Origin: Cristatella mucedo
Taxonomy: Eukaryota > Bryozoa > Phylactolaemata > Cristatellidae
Length of the DNA: 64,000 bases
Direction: 5' to 3'
Assembly: GCA_009760855.2 (NCBI GenBank)
Contig: WPIO01000014.1
Coordinates: forward strand, 1,139,001 to 1,203,000
The notes below the pieces were generated by a model, which was not told where the DNA came from, searched no databases, and saw nothing but the letters and a program-made list of their open reading frames with translations. A program made the position numbers and the translations under genes. Shown one piece after another: positions 22,994 through 34,736 of the stretch. How positions within the stretch are numbered: the first letter of the stretch is position 1; the number at the start of each line of letters is the position of its first letter.

Positions 22994-23464
22994 AGCTACG
23001 CACAGCATACTGGCGAATGGCTTGTTCCGAGCGACGCCGCAAACGTAAGGATTGAGCACTGCGTAGTTTCGTCAGCAATCGCACGGGCGACGTCCTCGAT
23101 CTGGCGCGGTCAGGGCAACCTCGAAAACGACCTTGGCCTCGATCCGAGCTGCGGCAAGTGCAAACCGTCTAGCTGCACTATGCACCAATAGTCGGCTGCT
23201 GGTCAACCGCGGGCGTAGATAGATTCCTGCGGCTACCGACGGGCTCAAATACCCGCAACCGACTCGCCCGTCGCCCCGCCAGCGCGGCTCCGGAGACCAC
23301 CGGCTCCCTCCCTACGAACACACGGCTAACCTAAGGATGCCAATCGACGTCTGTGGCTCACGCGGAGCCCTCGGCACCCGGCGAACGGATCGATTCCGGA
23401 AGCTCAGTAAAGCCATGCCGCGCGGGTGGGTCCGGTCCACTGGCCACTCGCCGCCCCGACCGTG

Positions 23465-23585
23465 GTCAAGGTGAATGTAAGTGATCTGCCGAGGTTGTTG
23501 GCTCGAGGCGTGTGGCATATGCGGAAGCCCTTTAACAGAGATTGAGTTCTCTCAGGGCGCTATGCAGATGAATTTCCTTTACTTA
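23465..23585 (+). mobile_element. SINE-B copy just upstream of METTL3
   Basis: tRNA-like head (ggtcaaggtgaatgtaagtg, ggctcgaggcgtgtggcata) joined to the family A tail (agattgagttctctcagggc, gctatgcaga). It ends about 160 bases before the METTL3 start codon, so it may lie in the promoter or 5' UTR. Confidence 0.65.
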
Positions 23586-23746
23586 TCCTGAAGCTTCGTC
23601 GGAAGACCGCTCGCCGAAACCCGCGGCAACCTTCGCGGGGCGGCCGCGCCGGCTTCCGGTGACCCAACCAAGGCTGCGGCCTTGGGAACAGCGGGAAGTG
23701 GCCTGCTGCCGGCGCCCGCGGTTGCCCTAGCGGTTTTTTGGCGAAT

Positions 23747-24945
23747 ATGTCTGATGCGTGGAATGACATACAAGCGCTCAAGAGCAAGCAGAGCAGCTTG
23801 CGAGCAAAGCTAGCTCAGCGGAAGAAAGAGCGAGAGGACTTTCTAGCTGGCATCAATACCGAAGGCCAAAGCTCGCATCCCGGCGATGTCCCGCAGTCGG
23901 CCGCTCCTAAAGGTAAGCGCGGCGGGCCAGCCGCCGCGCGTTGCGCGTAAACGGTCCGTGTCTCGTGACCTCCGATGCGTTGTGGCAGCACGCTCGTCGG
24001 AAAGGCAGGCCCGCCAGCGGAATACTGTCGGCGTGGCGGCTTTCAGCTGGGCCCGGCGTGCGACGTTCGCTCGCTGCCCCACTGTGCGCTGCGTCGCCGC
24101 GTGCGCGTGCCGCCGGCTGCCAGGCCTGTGAGCAGCGCCCGGCCAGCTGCGCGACCGTTGAAGTAGTAGTAGTAGTAGTCGCACAGGAATCCGATGTCCG
24201 GCTCGCTGAGCCGCGTTGCGACGGGCGGATCGGCACACCGAACGCTATGCGCCAGCTTTCCCCTACGTCGTCGTCGGTATGCCGAGCTGGAGTGGGCTGC
24301 CGGGTGAGCGCTAACCGGTAGAGCGGTGCGCCGCCAAGTTTGCTAACCTCTACCTGGAGAAAAATAGTGCATACATATGCTGAGAATCGACCGCGTCTGG
24401 TCGTCTCAATGTAGTGGTGCTCGCTGCAATTCCGCAATGTCGCGACATTTAATATAATGATAATAATAATAATAATAACAATGCATTTGTATATCGCCAC
24501 CAGAGAACTTTCTCGGCCCTTCATATAGGCTGTAAAGGAAGCATGATCGAACGTATACGCTTCGAAGCACCGCCTGGCAGCTGTAGCAGCAATTGATTCC
24601 CGGACGACTCGTAGCTGCCATCATCGCTAGCGGGGCGCTCACATTGATACGGCAGTGATCGAATGCGAACGCTTGGCGACAATGACGATACCAAGGCACC
24701 GGAGGTTCCAAAGTCTAATAAAAGCCCAAACCGCGAGTGAGCTCTGCTGGTAGGGAACAATCTCGGACCGACCGCGACAGGGCAGCGTTTCAGCAGCTCC
24801 TTTCCGTGTGCCTAATAGTCCTGCTACCCAGCGGCTTCAGCGACGCCTCCACCCACCTGCAGGTGGTCGACTGCGATAGCCATCTTGTTCGCATTGGTTG
24901 TCTCACGTCGGTTACCTTTCAGTTCACCTATTCGTTTATGGGCTT

Positions 24946-24984
<39 letters not shown>

Positions 24985-25941
24985 TATGTGTGTGAATAAT
25001 TTCCTGGAATTCTCCGTGTTGCTGAGAGTGCAATGTTGTCATATGGACGACTGTCGCCAGTGTCGGAGCTACTGGTTTAGCCTGTTAGAAACTAGTGGTG
25101 CTCCTAACCTCGACTCTTGAGAGCTTGTGTGTACTCGGCATTATCGCGTTTTGGTCTGTGTCTGTAGTTCGTGCCCCCTTCCCCTTTCCGTTGACTGACC
25201 GTGCTGACCACTAGTCAATTTTTTCGGCACATTGCAATAGTGAATGATTGTCTTCGAAAAGAGCCTGACCGTCGTGTTACTCCACTAGTAGGTACAGTGT
25301 GTGTCCATGCATGGGTCCGTGCACGTGTGTCAATGCAGACGCCGGCAACTTTTGCTGCGATCTCTTTTGTGATGTGCCTTGCCGATCAAAGACACAAAGG
25401 GGCCGGGCGCTGTCAGGCCGGCTGGCAGTGGTGTCCGCTATCTTTTTTCTATGCTGACCTGTCCCGCCGTGACTTTGGCTCTGCCGTTGTAGTTGAGCCC
25501 ACGAAGTCCAAGTCGGATGCCTCCGCTGTGGCGTCTGGTGTGTGGCCACCCAGCAAGACCGACGTGCACAAGCAGGACAAGCACCAGGCTACCGGAGGAG
25601 GAGGAGGAGGAGGCGGGGCAGGAGGAGGAGAGCTGTTGCACGAGCTCAGCCGAGCTGCCGTGGAGCATCGGCTTCTGCGCACCTTCGAGGATGTAACAGT
25701 CGAGTTCCCCGTTGAGGTCTCGGCTCTGTGCGCTAGCATTGTCAGAGCAACAAAGCTGACCGTTCCCCTGGATTACATAGAGAATGTCGTGCAGAAGTTG
25801 GCTGCTCAGCAGCTGATAAGGTATGCAGTTGAGGGTGGTGGTGGGATGAGGGACCGTGGCAGGGGGGGGGGCTGGAGCAAGGGGAGACAGAGAGAGAGAG
25901 AGACAGAGACAGAAACATACAGAGGGAGAGAGAGACAGAGG

Positions 25942-25991
<50 letters not shown>

Positions 25992-26792
25992 TAGACAGAG
26001 CCTACGTAGCTGTCGCGCCACTCTTTGAATTCTGCTGCAGCTTGTGGTCTGGAGAATAATTGAAGTGAAATGTGACGTTCTTGCAAGCTCGTTTTTGCGC
26101 ATTCCAGCCTGTAACTTGCCGCGAACCTGTGCGGGCTACCACAGTGCGCCAAGCTTTCTGTAGCACACTCACTCAAAGCCCTCGAAGTGGCTTTCGACGT
26201 GCAGTCGGCAGCAAATTATCTTCGTCTGACGCGATAATGGAAGGGTGGCAAAGCAATTGGAGTCCAGAGGACCGGGAGCAAGTTGGATTAGGAGCAGTAG
26301 CGAAGGGCATTGGCAAAGGAAGTTCCACAGTGGGCTGCAGGACACACAGTCGTTGCTTAAAAATTTTGCTTGAGCTCTGCCGTGATATATGGCAGTGCAC
26401 GGCCAAACCACCTAGTGCTAACAGTCCTTGATCGAAAAAAGAGAGTGCCTAATTTCTTGCCTTGGGGGCACGAGGTGGCTGCCGCACAGCTAGATATGAA
26501 TGAGCCAGGCCTCGGTCGACGACCTTTCGGATCTGTTTGAACTTGAGCTTGCACCACTGTTCGCCGGGGAGCCGATGAAGCCATCGAAGCAATAAGGATA
26601 TGCCTGGCTGAATTTCTTGGATTTAACAACTCGTGTCTACCTAGTGGCCCTGTTTAGCACTCATTTGTAGAGGCTTTCGGCAGCCCCTGCTAAACGATAG
26701 TTGCACTCGTCTAGCTTTAAGAGAACCGATGAACTTTGGAAGATCCTTAGCTTGCGATTGACGTAAGTAATCCCGAATCCTTTGGAGAGAAC

Positions 26793-26857
<65 letters not shown>

Positions 26858-29800
26858 TGTGTTTGTGTGTGTTGTGTGTGGTGTGTGTGCGTGCGTGCAT
26901 GAGTGTGTGTGTGTACATGAGTGTGTGTGCATGAGTGTGCGCGCATTGTGCTTTCGGCAATATTTAGCTGTCAATCATTTTGAAAAGTTCTTCTCCTCCC
27001 ATGATACGAGGGAATCCTATGATTCTGTGGCCCATTCCTGGACTCAGGTTAATACCGGAGCTTTTCACCCGTAGCTTCACACGGGGCCTGGCGGGCCACT
27101 TCGTCCTCGTGCGTGGCCTGGCAAGCATTTAACAGTCCTGATGCCAGCTGCCAGCCACGTAGGCTGCCGTTGCAGCCGCTTTGATGCACTCGAGAGAAAG
27201 TTGATGTGACATCGGAGCTTTGTAAGTGCACTGTAGGGGTTATTCCTATCAGACATCTGCTGAGTAGGCCACATGAGACAAGTTGTTCATAACTGCTCTA
27301 CTGCTGTAGCTGGCATTAGATACCTGTGTAGTTTCTCAGGTCGAGTTTCCGTTTCGCTGCAGCATAGAAAAAAGGAAGAATATGGAAAACCCTGCAGAAG
27401 CCTCCTTTTCTTTGGTTGTCACTTCAGCAAATCAGACCAAGGTAAGCTGCCGGTTTTCTGTGCGTAATTCCCGACCAAACCAGCCGTACGATAGGCATGC
27501 CAGTTTGCCGTGGGCCGTGTCGAACAGGATATGGGCTCGTGTCGTCTGGATTGAAGGCGCTTGAAGGCACGTCTTGTTTTAGATTGCATTGTTTCTGTCA
27601 GAAGCAAATGAACCTTCGTCTGCTGAGACTCCCCTGTCACGAAAACGAAAGGTAACAGAAGGGTAAGATTTTCTCCTTTGGCGTATGAACACTACCGGTC
27701 ATTTCATTTCGAAATACAGAGGACACAAGACCGTGTTCCACCTGAGACAGCATGCCGTAGAAGTGGAGCCCCGAGTAGGGAAAACCTTTGAGTCACTGGT
27801 ACAATACTCTTAGTGATTGAGCCGTCGAGACTACCATTTCTGTTGCACTCAACACTGGGCTGACAGCCTTAATATTAATAATAATATTAATGATACTTTT
27901 GTATAGCGCTCTCAGAGAACTAAATCTCTGTCTAGGCACATCACATATGCTGCAAAGGAAGCATGTCAATATGGTTAGTGATGACCTTGACAGCGGCAGT
28001 ATGCATAAGGACACAGAGGACAATTCAGACGGACCCAGCAAATGCTGTGACAAACAGATGCATTTTTAGCTTCTGTTTAAATGTCGTCAAGTCGAGGGAT
28101 GTCTTGATTTCAATCGAGACTGAGTTCCGTACTTTAGGATTATACAATTTAAAGGCAGGGTCTCTCCAAAGGATTTGAGGTTGGTTTGAGGCACAGCTAA
28201 ACGACTTGAGTCAGAAGTTCGGATGGTACGATGCCTAAGCCTGATTGCTAAGTAGTTCTGATAGGTAGGCTGGAGCAAGAGAATGAAGGGACCTAAACGT
28301 GAGTCACAAACCTTGAAGTCGGTTCGCTGCTTGATAAGGAGCCAGTGCAGGTCGGTGAGACATGGTGTAATGTGGCAACAATGACGTTCACGGCAGTCAA
28401 GCCTAGTCGCTGAGTTTTGCGCCTAGCTTTAAGTTGTTCCGTACATGCTGGAATCGAATCTGTGTGTACTGACTGAATGCGCAGATTCCCTCAGGCTGCT
28501 ATATCACCTTCTGTTTCACTCGCATAGCTCCCTTTGTCTCCAGCTTTGGCTGGGCAGGTGGTGAGCTGGCTGCGTTAGGTGCCGGTTTTGGGTCTCGACG
28601 TAGTACTGACACGCTCCATTTTGCAGCCGTTGTGTGCTGCTATGACTTGGCTGCCAACATTCTTCAGCCGGTGGCAAAGCTGCATTCGACTGCGTAGCTG
28701 TTTTTTCTCCTGGATGGGGGGGGGCACGCCACTCCCACTTCGCTTCGACAGCGTTGTAGCTGCCTCTGGCTCAACGGTGCAGACGAGCACCAGTAAATTG
28801 GCTGGTTTCTTGCGTAAATTTACTCACTTCTGTGAACGCTGTGTCGCCATCGACTAAATGCAACGGTTGGCCTCGCAGGTGCGCCCCTCTCTCGCCCTGC
28901 AAAGGAACTCCTGTGCTTTTTTTCTGCTGAGCCGCTCGCGAGCTGAGAGGCAGCAAACTTTTTCTGCGCAGAGAGCCCGATCACGCACCTGCATCGAAGA
29001 GCTCGAAGAACGAACCCGAAACGCCGTCGGAGGATATTATTAGCATCGAGGTGGGCGGCAGCTTGCGTGCGCTCGCCCGAGTCTACGTTGACCGAGGGGG
29101 GTATAGGTGGACTTGGCCGCTGACGCCGCCACCGGCGGCGGCACGCTTCTCAGCTGGTCCGTTCATCGGAAATCCGGGCGGCGCACCGTTTGTAGAGCCT
29201 GCTGGCGGTGGAGAGCGCCAAGGAGCGTGAGAACAAGAAGAGCATCGAGGAGATCCTCGAGCTGCTCAGTCGTCCCACTGCCAAGGTCGGCGCCCCTGCC
29301 GCCCGCCCCCTTCACCTGCTTCCATCTTCTCCCCCTGCTGTAGCAGCAGCGTGCATGTCCTCGTGTTTCAGCTTTCTGGCGGCTGGCCTCGGCGGCTGTG
29401 TGCGGCTTAGCCCCCTCCCCTCGGGAATGGTGTCACCCATTGTAACTGCATCGTCCCTAGAGAAGGTTTGGTCTGACCCGGATAAACTGTCGATTGCAGG
29501 AGCAGTATTTGGTCGAGAGGTTCAAGTCACAAGGAGGTATGGAGCTCACTGGCTGCTCTTGTGACCGACCCCCATATCTGAGCGGTGGCACTGCTTCCTC
29601 TGCCGGAACCCTTCGCCTGCCCGCCTCCGCCTCTGCCTCTGCCTCCATCCGGGTGGGCCTCGGCTGATGCCGCCACTGCTGTCGCTGCCACCGCTGAGCT
29701 GCTGTCCTCACGATTTGCCTCCCACTTCATCTACTCGTATCCGAGCGTCGCAGCCGACGTCGCAGTCGCTGAGAGCAGGCAGCGCTGCTTCGCCCGGTTC

Positions 29801-31282
29801 GCAGGTGCGCTGCAGGAGTTCTGCTCTCACGGGACGCGAGAGGAGTGCACGCGCACCGCGGCTTCTCCGTACTGCACCAAGGTGCACTTCAAGAAGATAA
29901 TCAACAAGCATACAGACGGTAAGCTTGCTGCTGCCTGTCTCCGCTGCTGCCCTCCCCCCCCATGTCCCCACGAGCCCCCCTCCCCGAGCTGCTCGTGGAG
30001 GCTGTCCGAGCGTCGAAGCCCTCCCGAAGGAGCTGTCCGCCTAGCCTGCGTGACCTTCGACCGCCGCCCACCCACCCCTCAGGTTAGCCCCGAGGCTCTT
30101 TCTCTCTCTTTTTCTTTCGGCAGGTGGCGGTTATCTAGCATCCTGCCGCGCTCGTTGCCTCTCGTCGCTCGAGCGAGCCGAGCTGCCTGCTCGCTGGTCG
30201 CGCCGGCGCACGTGCCCGTGCCACGTAATCGTTTGCAGAGTCGCTCGGGGATTGCTCGTTCTTGAACACTTGCTTCCACATGGACACGTGCAAGGTTTGA
30301 GCGCCAGCGCCGCGAGGACCCGCCGCTCTGCCGCCAGGACCCGCCGCTCTGCCGCCAGGCCCCGCCAGCGAGCGACTGCTGTGACGGCGGCGGAGGCCGC
30401 CTCAGCTCGCGTCCGACGTCCGGCAGCGCTCCTCGTCGATCGTCTGCGTAGGCTGCAAGATCTCGCACCCGCAAGAGTACATCGTAGCGCTGCGCCTCCG
30501 GCTGGGTTCCATTGGCACGGCGGTGACCTGCTCAAACTGTATAGCATTTTTCACGCGTTCGAGTCCTGCTGGCAGCCGGCAGCTGGGCTCCTTCCTGTTC
30601 GTTTTCCGGCTGCCAGCGGGTGCCGGAGCTGCTGCCAAGGCTCTTGTGCCGCTATAGACAATCCCGCGAGGCCTCGGCAGCCGTTGTCCGTGAGCCTCGA
30701 CTCGGCCAGGGTTACGGCCAGCGGTTGGGCTTCAGCGGTTCGGTGTATTGCTGACAAGATTTCACTGTTCCACGAGAGCTGCGCGAAAACGGTGCTGATT
30801 TTCGGGCTTCCTGTATTATGTTCGACATCGATTGATGCTCCTTGAAAAGCTGCTCTTTTTACTTGGCTCGGGATCTTGGCGTGGTGCTCGCCCGTGCAAA
30901 AGCCTGCAAACGGTCGTGCCATGTCGGACCACCGTGCAAGGCGACACTCTCTCGAGCCCGTCGTCGTCGTCGTCGTCGTCAAATTGCAACGATCTGTAGC
31001 AAGCCGCCTGACCTGCTCAGACCGGCTTAGGGGGGAGGGCGTCTGCCGGGCGGGTAGTGCACTGCGAAAGGACGCCAGGGCTCAAGCCCACGACTTCGGT
31101 CGCTAAAGGCGTGCTCGGCTGGGTCTGCAACTCCTCTTCCTCCTCCCACCCCTTCCTTCCCCACCCCCATCCCGTAGCTCCAGCAGGGTAGAGATTCGTG
31201 GAGGGATCTGACGTCTACACACTTTCACACGGGCAGTCGTTCGGCGCCTGGCTAATTCTATCACTTCCTGCCGAAAGGTGGC

Positions 31283-31366
<84 letters not shown>

Positions 31367-33903
31367 AGGGAGAGAGGGAGGGAGGGAGGGGCTTATGCTG
31401 CCAGTGCTTTGCGTTTCCTAGCGCCGGCGGTGGTGCGCTGGGGAGTAGCAGAACAGCCTGCACTAGTCTGCCCTGGCGATGGCCCCTGGCTTGGCCAAGG
31501 CTTCTGTAGTTCGAGTGCTGCTTGCAGATGTTACCACCAAACATTTGGTTATGCTTTATGTGCAGCATCTGTAAAGTGCTTCAGTTCAAGAGAGATTCAG
31601 TTCTCTGAGGGCTCTATACAAATGTATTATTATTATTGTCACTATTAATGCTCCCAAAGCCTGGAACTGGCACCCGACTGACGATACTCGCAATACTCCC
31701 TGACCTGACGACATTGAAAAAGAAGCCTGCCTTCTGCTCACAGCATTTGCCCTGTCCATGTGAATTTCCTTCGTGTGCTCATGCGTGCTGACATTTTGCA
31801 TTGTATCACTAACCAATTTATATGCTGCCGTTTCCAGTATAGGTAACACCCTTAGAAGGAAATTTAGTTCTCTTAGGATGTCATACCCAAGTCGTATTGT
31901 TATATTGAAATTCATGGTTTGCTTTGACGGTCACGCCTCGTCGCAGCCACTCGGTGTGGCCACTCAGCGCAACCGATGAGCTTGCCATATGGGCAGGCGG
32001 CCAGCACTTTCGCTTCTTCCTTTCGCCGCAGTACGTGCATTACACCATCGACCAGGCCGATGTGTCGCGAGCGAGCTCACACGTGGCTGGCCCCGGAGGC
32101 GGCCACGCCGCTATCGCAAAGAAGGCTCTCCCCGACGGAAGTATATCAGCTCACAAGATGATGCCGGCACAGGTACCGCAGCGTGCCGCCCGAGCTGGAG
32201 AAGCTAAGGAGCTCTGCCTCTCGGTGCTCCGATGTGGTGCCCAGGATGTGCTAGACTCGCTGCAGCGCAGCTCTCTATTCTTGAGTGTGACCCGCACGAG
32301 CATGCACCGTCGCATGTGCTCACCGTCGCCGCAGTGGGTGCAGTGCGACCTCCGCACGTTCGACGTGTCGGTGCTCGGCAAATTCGCCGTCATTATGGCC
32401 GACCCGCCGTGGGACATCCACATGGAGCTGCCGTACGGCACCATGAGCGACGACGAGATGCGAAGCCTCAACATTCCATCACTGCAGGACGACGGCTACA
32501 TATTCCTCTGGGTGACTGGCCGGTGAGCTGCGGCGACCTCTCCCCTCCCCTCCCCTCCCCCCCCCTCCCCTCCCCCCCTCCCCCCCTCCCCTCCCCCTCC
32601 CCTCCCCTCCCCTCTTCTCCCCTCCCCTCTTCTCCGCTATAAACGAGGCTAGCGCAGTATACATGAGAACAAGAAATATATCAAGTTTGAAAAGTATTCT
32701 CTGTACTATTAATGTTAGAAATGTATGCGACTTGCAGAATCACAGTGCTCTAGTTTTCTAAAAATAAGTCGTCTTATGATACAATGGAGACCAATCTATA
32801 GATTCTGAGAGACCTTCGGGGACGGAGCGGCTGCAGGTCGGCTGCTGCCAACCCGGTTGCCACGCTGCAGCGGCCTGGCAGGCAGGCGCCCGGCACATGC
32901 TTGCTTGCAGCTGCAGCTGGCACTGCAGACTGATGCCACCTTGCTACTCTCCTCTCCTCCTCCTCCTCCTCACGTGCAGCGCGATGGAGCTGGGACGTGA
33001 GTGCCTCGAGCTCTGGGGCTATCAGCGCTGTGACGAGCTGATATGGGTGAAGACGAACCAGCTGCAGCGCATCATACGAACTGGCCGCACGGGCCACTGG
33101 ATCAATCACGGCAAGGAGCACTGTCTGGTATGGCCGCCGCCGCTGTGCATGCCTCAGGTGCTTATGCTTCTGCTGCTCCTGCTTCTGCTGCTGCAGCGCT
33201 CGTATTGCTGGCTGTTGTCATCGTGGTGACGTGCTGGGGATTTGCTGCCGCGCAGCTCGGTCGACAGCCGTGCCAGCCGCTCAACGTCAACGTGGCGATC
33301 GCACGGAGCTTTGCCATTTTGCAGATTGGCGTGAAGGGCAGCCCGAAGAACTTCAACCGTGGATTAGACTGCGACGTGATTGTGGCCGAAGTACGTCTCG
33401 TCCGACCAGCCGCGCCAGTCTTGCAGCCTCGTCGTCTTGTATTCGGTCCGACTTCCGTGCCAACGAGTTATTGCGAACGCGAACACGTGCAGATGGACGG
33501 CACGGCCACCTGCACTGTCTCTCTCTCTCACATGCTCTCTATCGTAGGTGCGCGCCACGAGTCACAAGCCCGACGAGGTGTACGGCATAATTGAGCGGCT
33601 GGCGCCGGGCACCCGCAAGATCGAGCTCTTCGGCCGTCCTCACAACGTGCAGCCAAACTGGTGAGCACTCTGTCCGGCCACTCGCGCCGTATTCTTGCGC
33701 GTTCGTTCCCCTCCCGAGCAGCTAACCCCGATCCGGCGCCCGCATCTACGCCACCTGACTCGCGCAGTGGTCACCTGCTCAGGGTCACGCTTGGCAATCA
33801 GCTCGAGGGTGTGCAGCTGCACGAAGAGGAAGTCGTGAAAGCGTTCATTCAGAAGTACCCGGATGGAAACTGCATGAACGATCCAAAAGTGGCGAAAACC
33901 TAA
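23747..33903 (+). CDS. METTL3: N6-adenosine-methyltransferase catalytic subunit METTL3, complete
   Basis: METTL3 is the S-adenosylmethionine-binding catalytic subunit of the nuclear METTL3-METTL14 writer that puts m6A on mRNA. Exons: 23747-23912, 25493-25820, 27363-27441, 27583-27662, 28972-29050, 29196-29285, 29500-29536, 29805-29918, 30239-30294, 32032-32172, 32335-32522, 32980-33127, 33325-33390, 33548-33660, 33783-33903 (TAA). All phases join, giving 601 aa (human 580). N-terminus [14 protein letters not shown] matches the family start. A basic RKRK follows near residue 213. Two CCCH zinc fingers (C-x7-C-x8-C-x3-H; C-x5-C-x5-C-x3-H) lie near residues 292-350. The MTase domain has DPPW (32401-32412), [31 protein letters not shown] and [10 protein letters not shown]. 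An exon 2 glycine run is lineage-specific. All catalytic hallmarks are intact. The start was set at ATG 23747; no ATG precedes it in frame nearby. Confidence 0.96.
24447..24570 (-). mobile_element. Family A L2/CR1-like tail fragment
   Basis: ATAATA repeats followed by reversed tail (gtatatcgccaccagagaac, aggctgtaaaggaagcatga). It lies in METTL3 intron 1. Confidence 0.7.
24949..24994. repeat. (TG)n microsatellite
   Basis: TG tract in METTL3 intron 1. Confidence 0.95.
25864..25992. repeat. Purine-rich (GA)n/(GACA)n repeat
   Basis: G-run at 25862-25870, then GA-rich sequence and about seven GACA units near 25965-25992, beginning about 40 bases after the METTL3 exon 2 donor. Confidence 0.9.
26794..26944. 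repeat. (TG)n microsatellite, about 150 bases with interruptions
   Basis: A long TG tract that degrades rightward into gcatgagtgtg units. It lies in METTL3 intron 2. Confidence 0.95.
27867..28435 (-). mobile_element. Family A L2/CR1-like 3' fragment
   Basis: ATAATA repeats, reversed tail (tagcgctctcagagaactaa, atctctgtctaggcacatca), then the shared 3' untranslated block and remains of the reverse transcriptase C-terminus up to about 28430. Antisense in METTL3 intron 4. Confidence 0.78.
31285..31390. repeat. (GA)n microsatellite grading to GGGA repeats
   Basis: About 75 bases of GA followed by ggga/gagg units. It lies in METTL3 intron 9. Confidence 0.95.
31555..31912 (+). mobile_element. Two family A 3' ends in tandem
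   Basis: A tail at 31570-31640 (gtaaagtgcttcagttcaag, agattcagttctctgagggc, then ATT repeats) is followed directly by a second 3' part that starts at the PKAWN coding block (gctcccaaagcctggaac) and ends with a degraded tail near 31900. It lies in METTL3 intron 9, about 120 bases before exon 10. Confidence 0.7.
32335..32522 (+). other. METTL3: METTL3 exon with the DPPW catalytic motif
   Basis: Encodes [20 protein letters not shown], then [15 protein letters not shown] and the [10 protein letters not shown] segment. DPPW is the signature of MT-A70 methyltransferases and helps hold the target adenine. The exon is flanked by an acceptor in caccgtcgccgcag and by donor gtgagc. Confidence 0.93.
32536..32636. 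repeat. C-rich pyrimidine tract (CCCCT)n
   Basis: About 100 bases of almost pure C and T made of cccct units, starting about 14 bases after the METTL3 exon 11 donor. The complementary strand is G-rich with many runs of four or more G. Confidence 0.9.
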
Positions 33904-34208
33904 GAGAGCCCGCCGCCTTGCCTTTGCCTCCCCTCGCCCTGCACTCTGCGCTGCTGGTGGCCAAGGGCCGCCAGCAGCGGTGAGTGCAGTGGAGCTGTGC
34001 TTAATTTTTGTAAAAGTACATGCTTAGACTCTTTTTTTGTATCAGCTCGCTCATCTGCAGCAGCTTAGCTTCGCCACGCGCCAATGAGAGTGCAGGCGCA
34101 GCTGTTTTCGTTTGGTCCGGCGTGTGCCAAAGAGTGGGCCCAGCTGTCCCCCCCCCCACAGCTGTCTCGTCCATATTGTGCCCTGCTTGGTGAAACAGCT
34201 GACGTGTC

Positions 34209-34214
34209 ATTAAA
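34209..34214 (+). promoter_or_regulatory. Candidate polyadenylation signal ATTAAA for METTL3
   Basis: The first AATAAA-like hexamer downstream of the METTL3 stop, about 305 bases after it. No cleavage-site evidence is visible. Confidence 0.3.
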
Positions 34215-34621
34215 GCACCATTGTCTGCCATCAGTACCATCGACTTCCTTTTGCTGTGTTGGCTTACTACCGACAAATGGCCGTGCAATTCTTGTAAGAC
34301 ACGCTCGTGCGCTAGCTCTGCGGTCACTGGCTGCTGCTCGTGTGCCGCCAGGCTGTTTTTTGGTGATGCCATTCCACGTGACGAGCTTGCTGCTCGTGGT
34401 GTGCTTGATATGTGCTACATGTGCAGACACACGGAGATGCTTATGTATTCGAGATGCATGCATGAAGATATCATTTGCTGTTCGGCATCTCAGCCTGTCA
34501 TCTTCTATTTTTTTGATTATTTAAAATTATGGAAGGCAATTTACTATAACCGTTTGTCCATGGTATAGAAATATGAGAATCACATGCATGGCCGCACACC
34601 TGCATGCTCATACATGTGCGC

Positions 34622-34736
34622 ACACACGCACACTAACACACACACACACACACACACACTAATACGCACGCACACACTAACACACACGCACACACTAACA
34701 CACACACACACACACACTAACACACGCACACACACA
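34622..34736. repeat. (CA)n repeat with TAACA interruptions
   Basis: CA tracts separated by regularly spaced 'ctaacacacgcacacacta' units, so this is a higher-order repeat downstream of METTL3. Confidence 0.9.

Noticed and set aside
31924-32526. A single 200-codon exon for METTL3 zinc finger and catalytic parts
   Set aside because: Conserved residues stop at 32172 and resume at 32335 with good GT/AG sites, so I split it into two exons; readthrough is kept as a finding.
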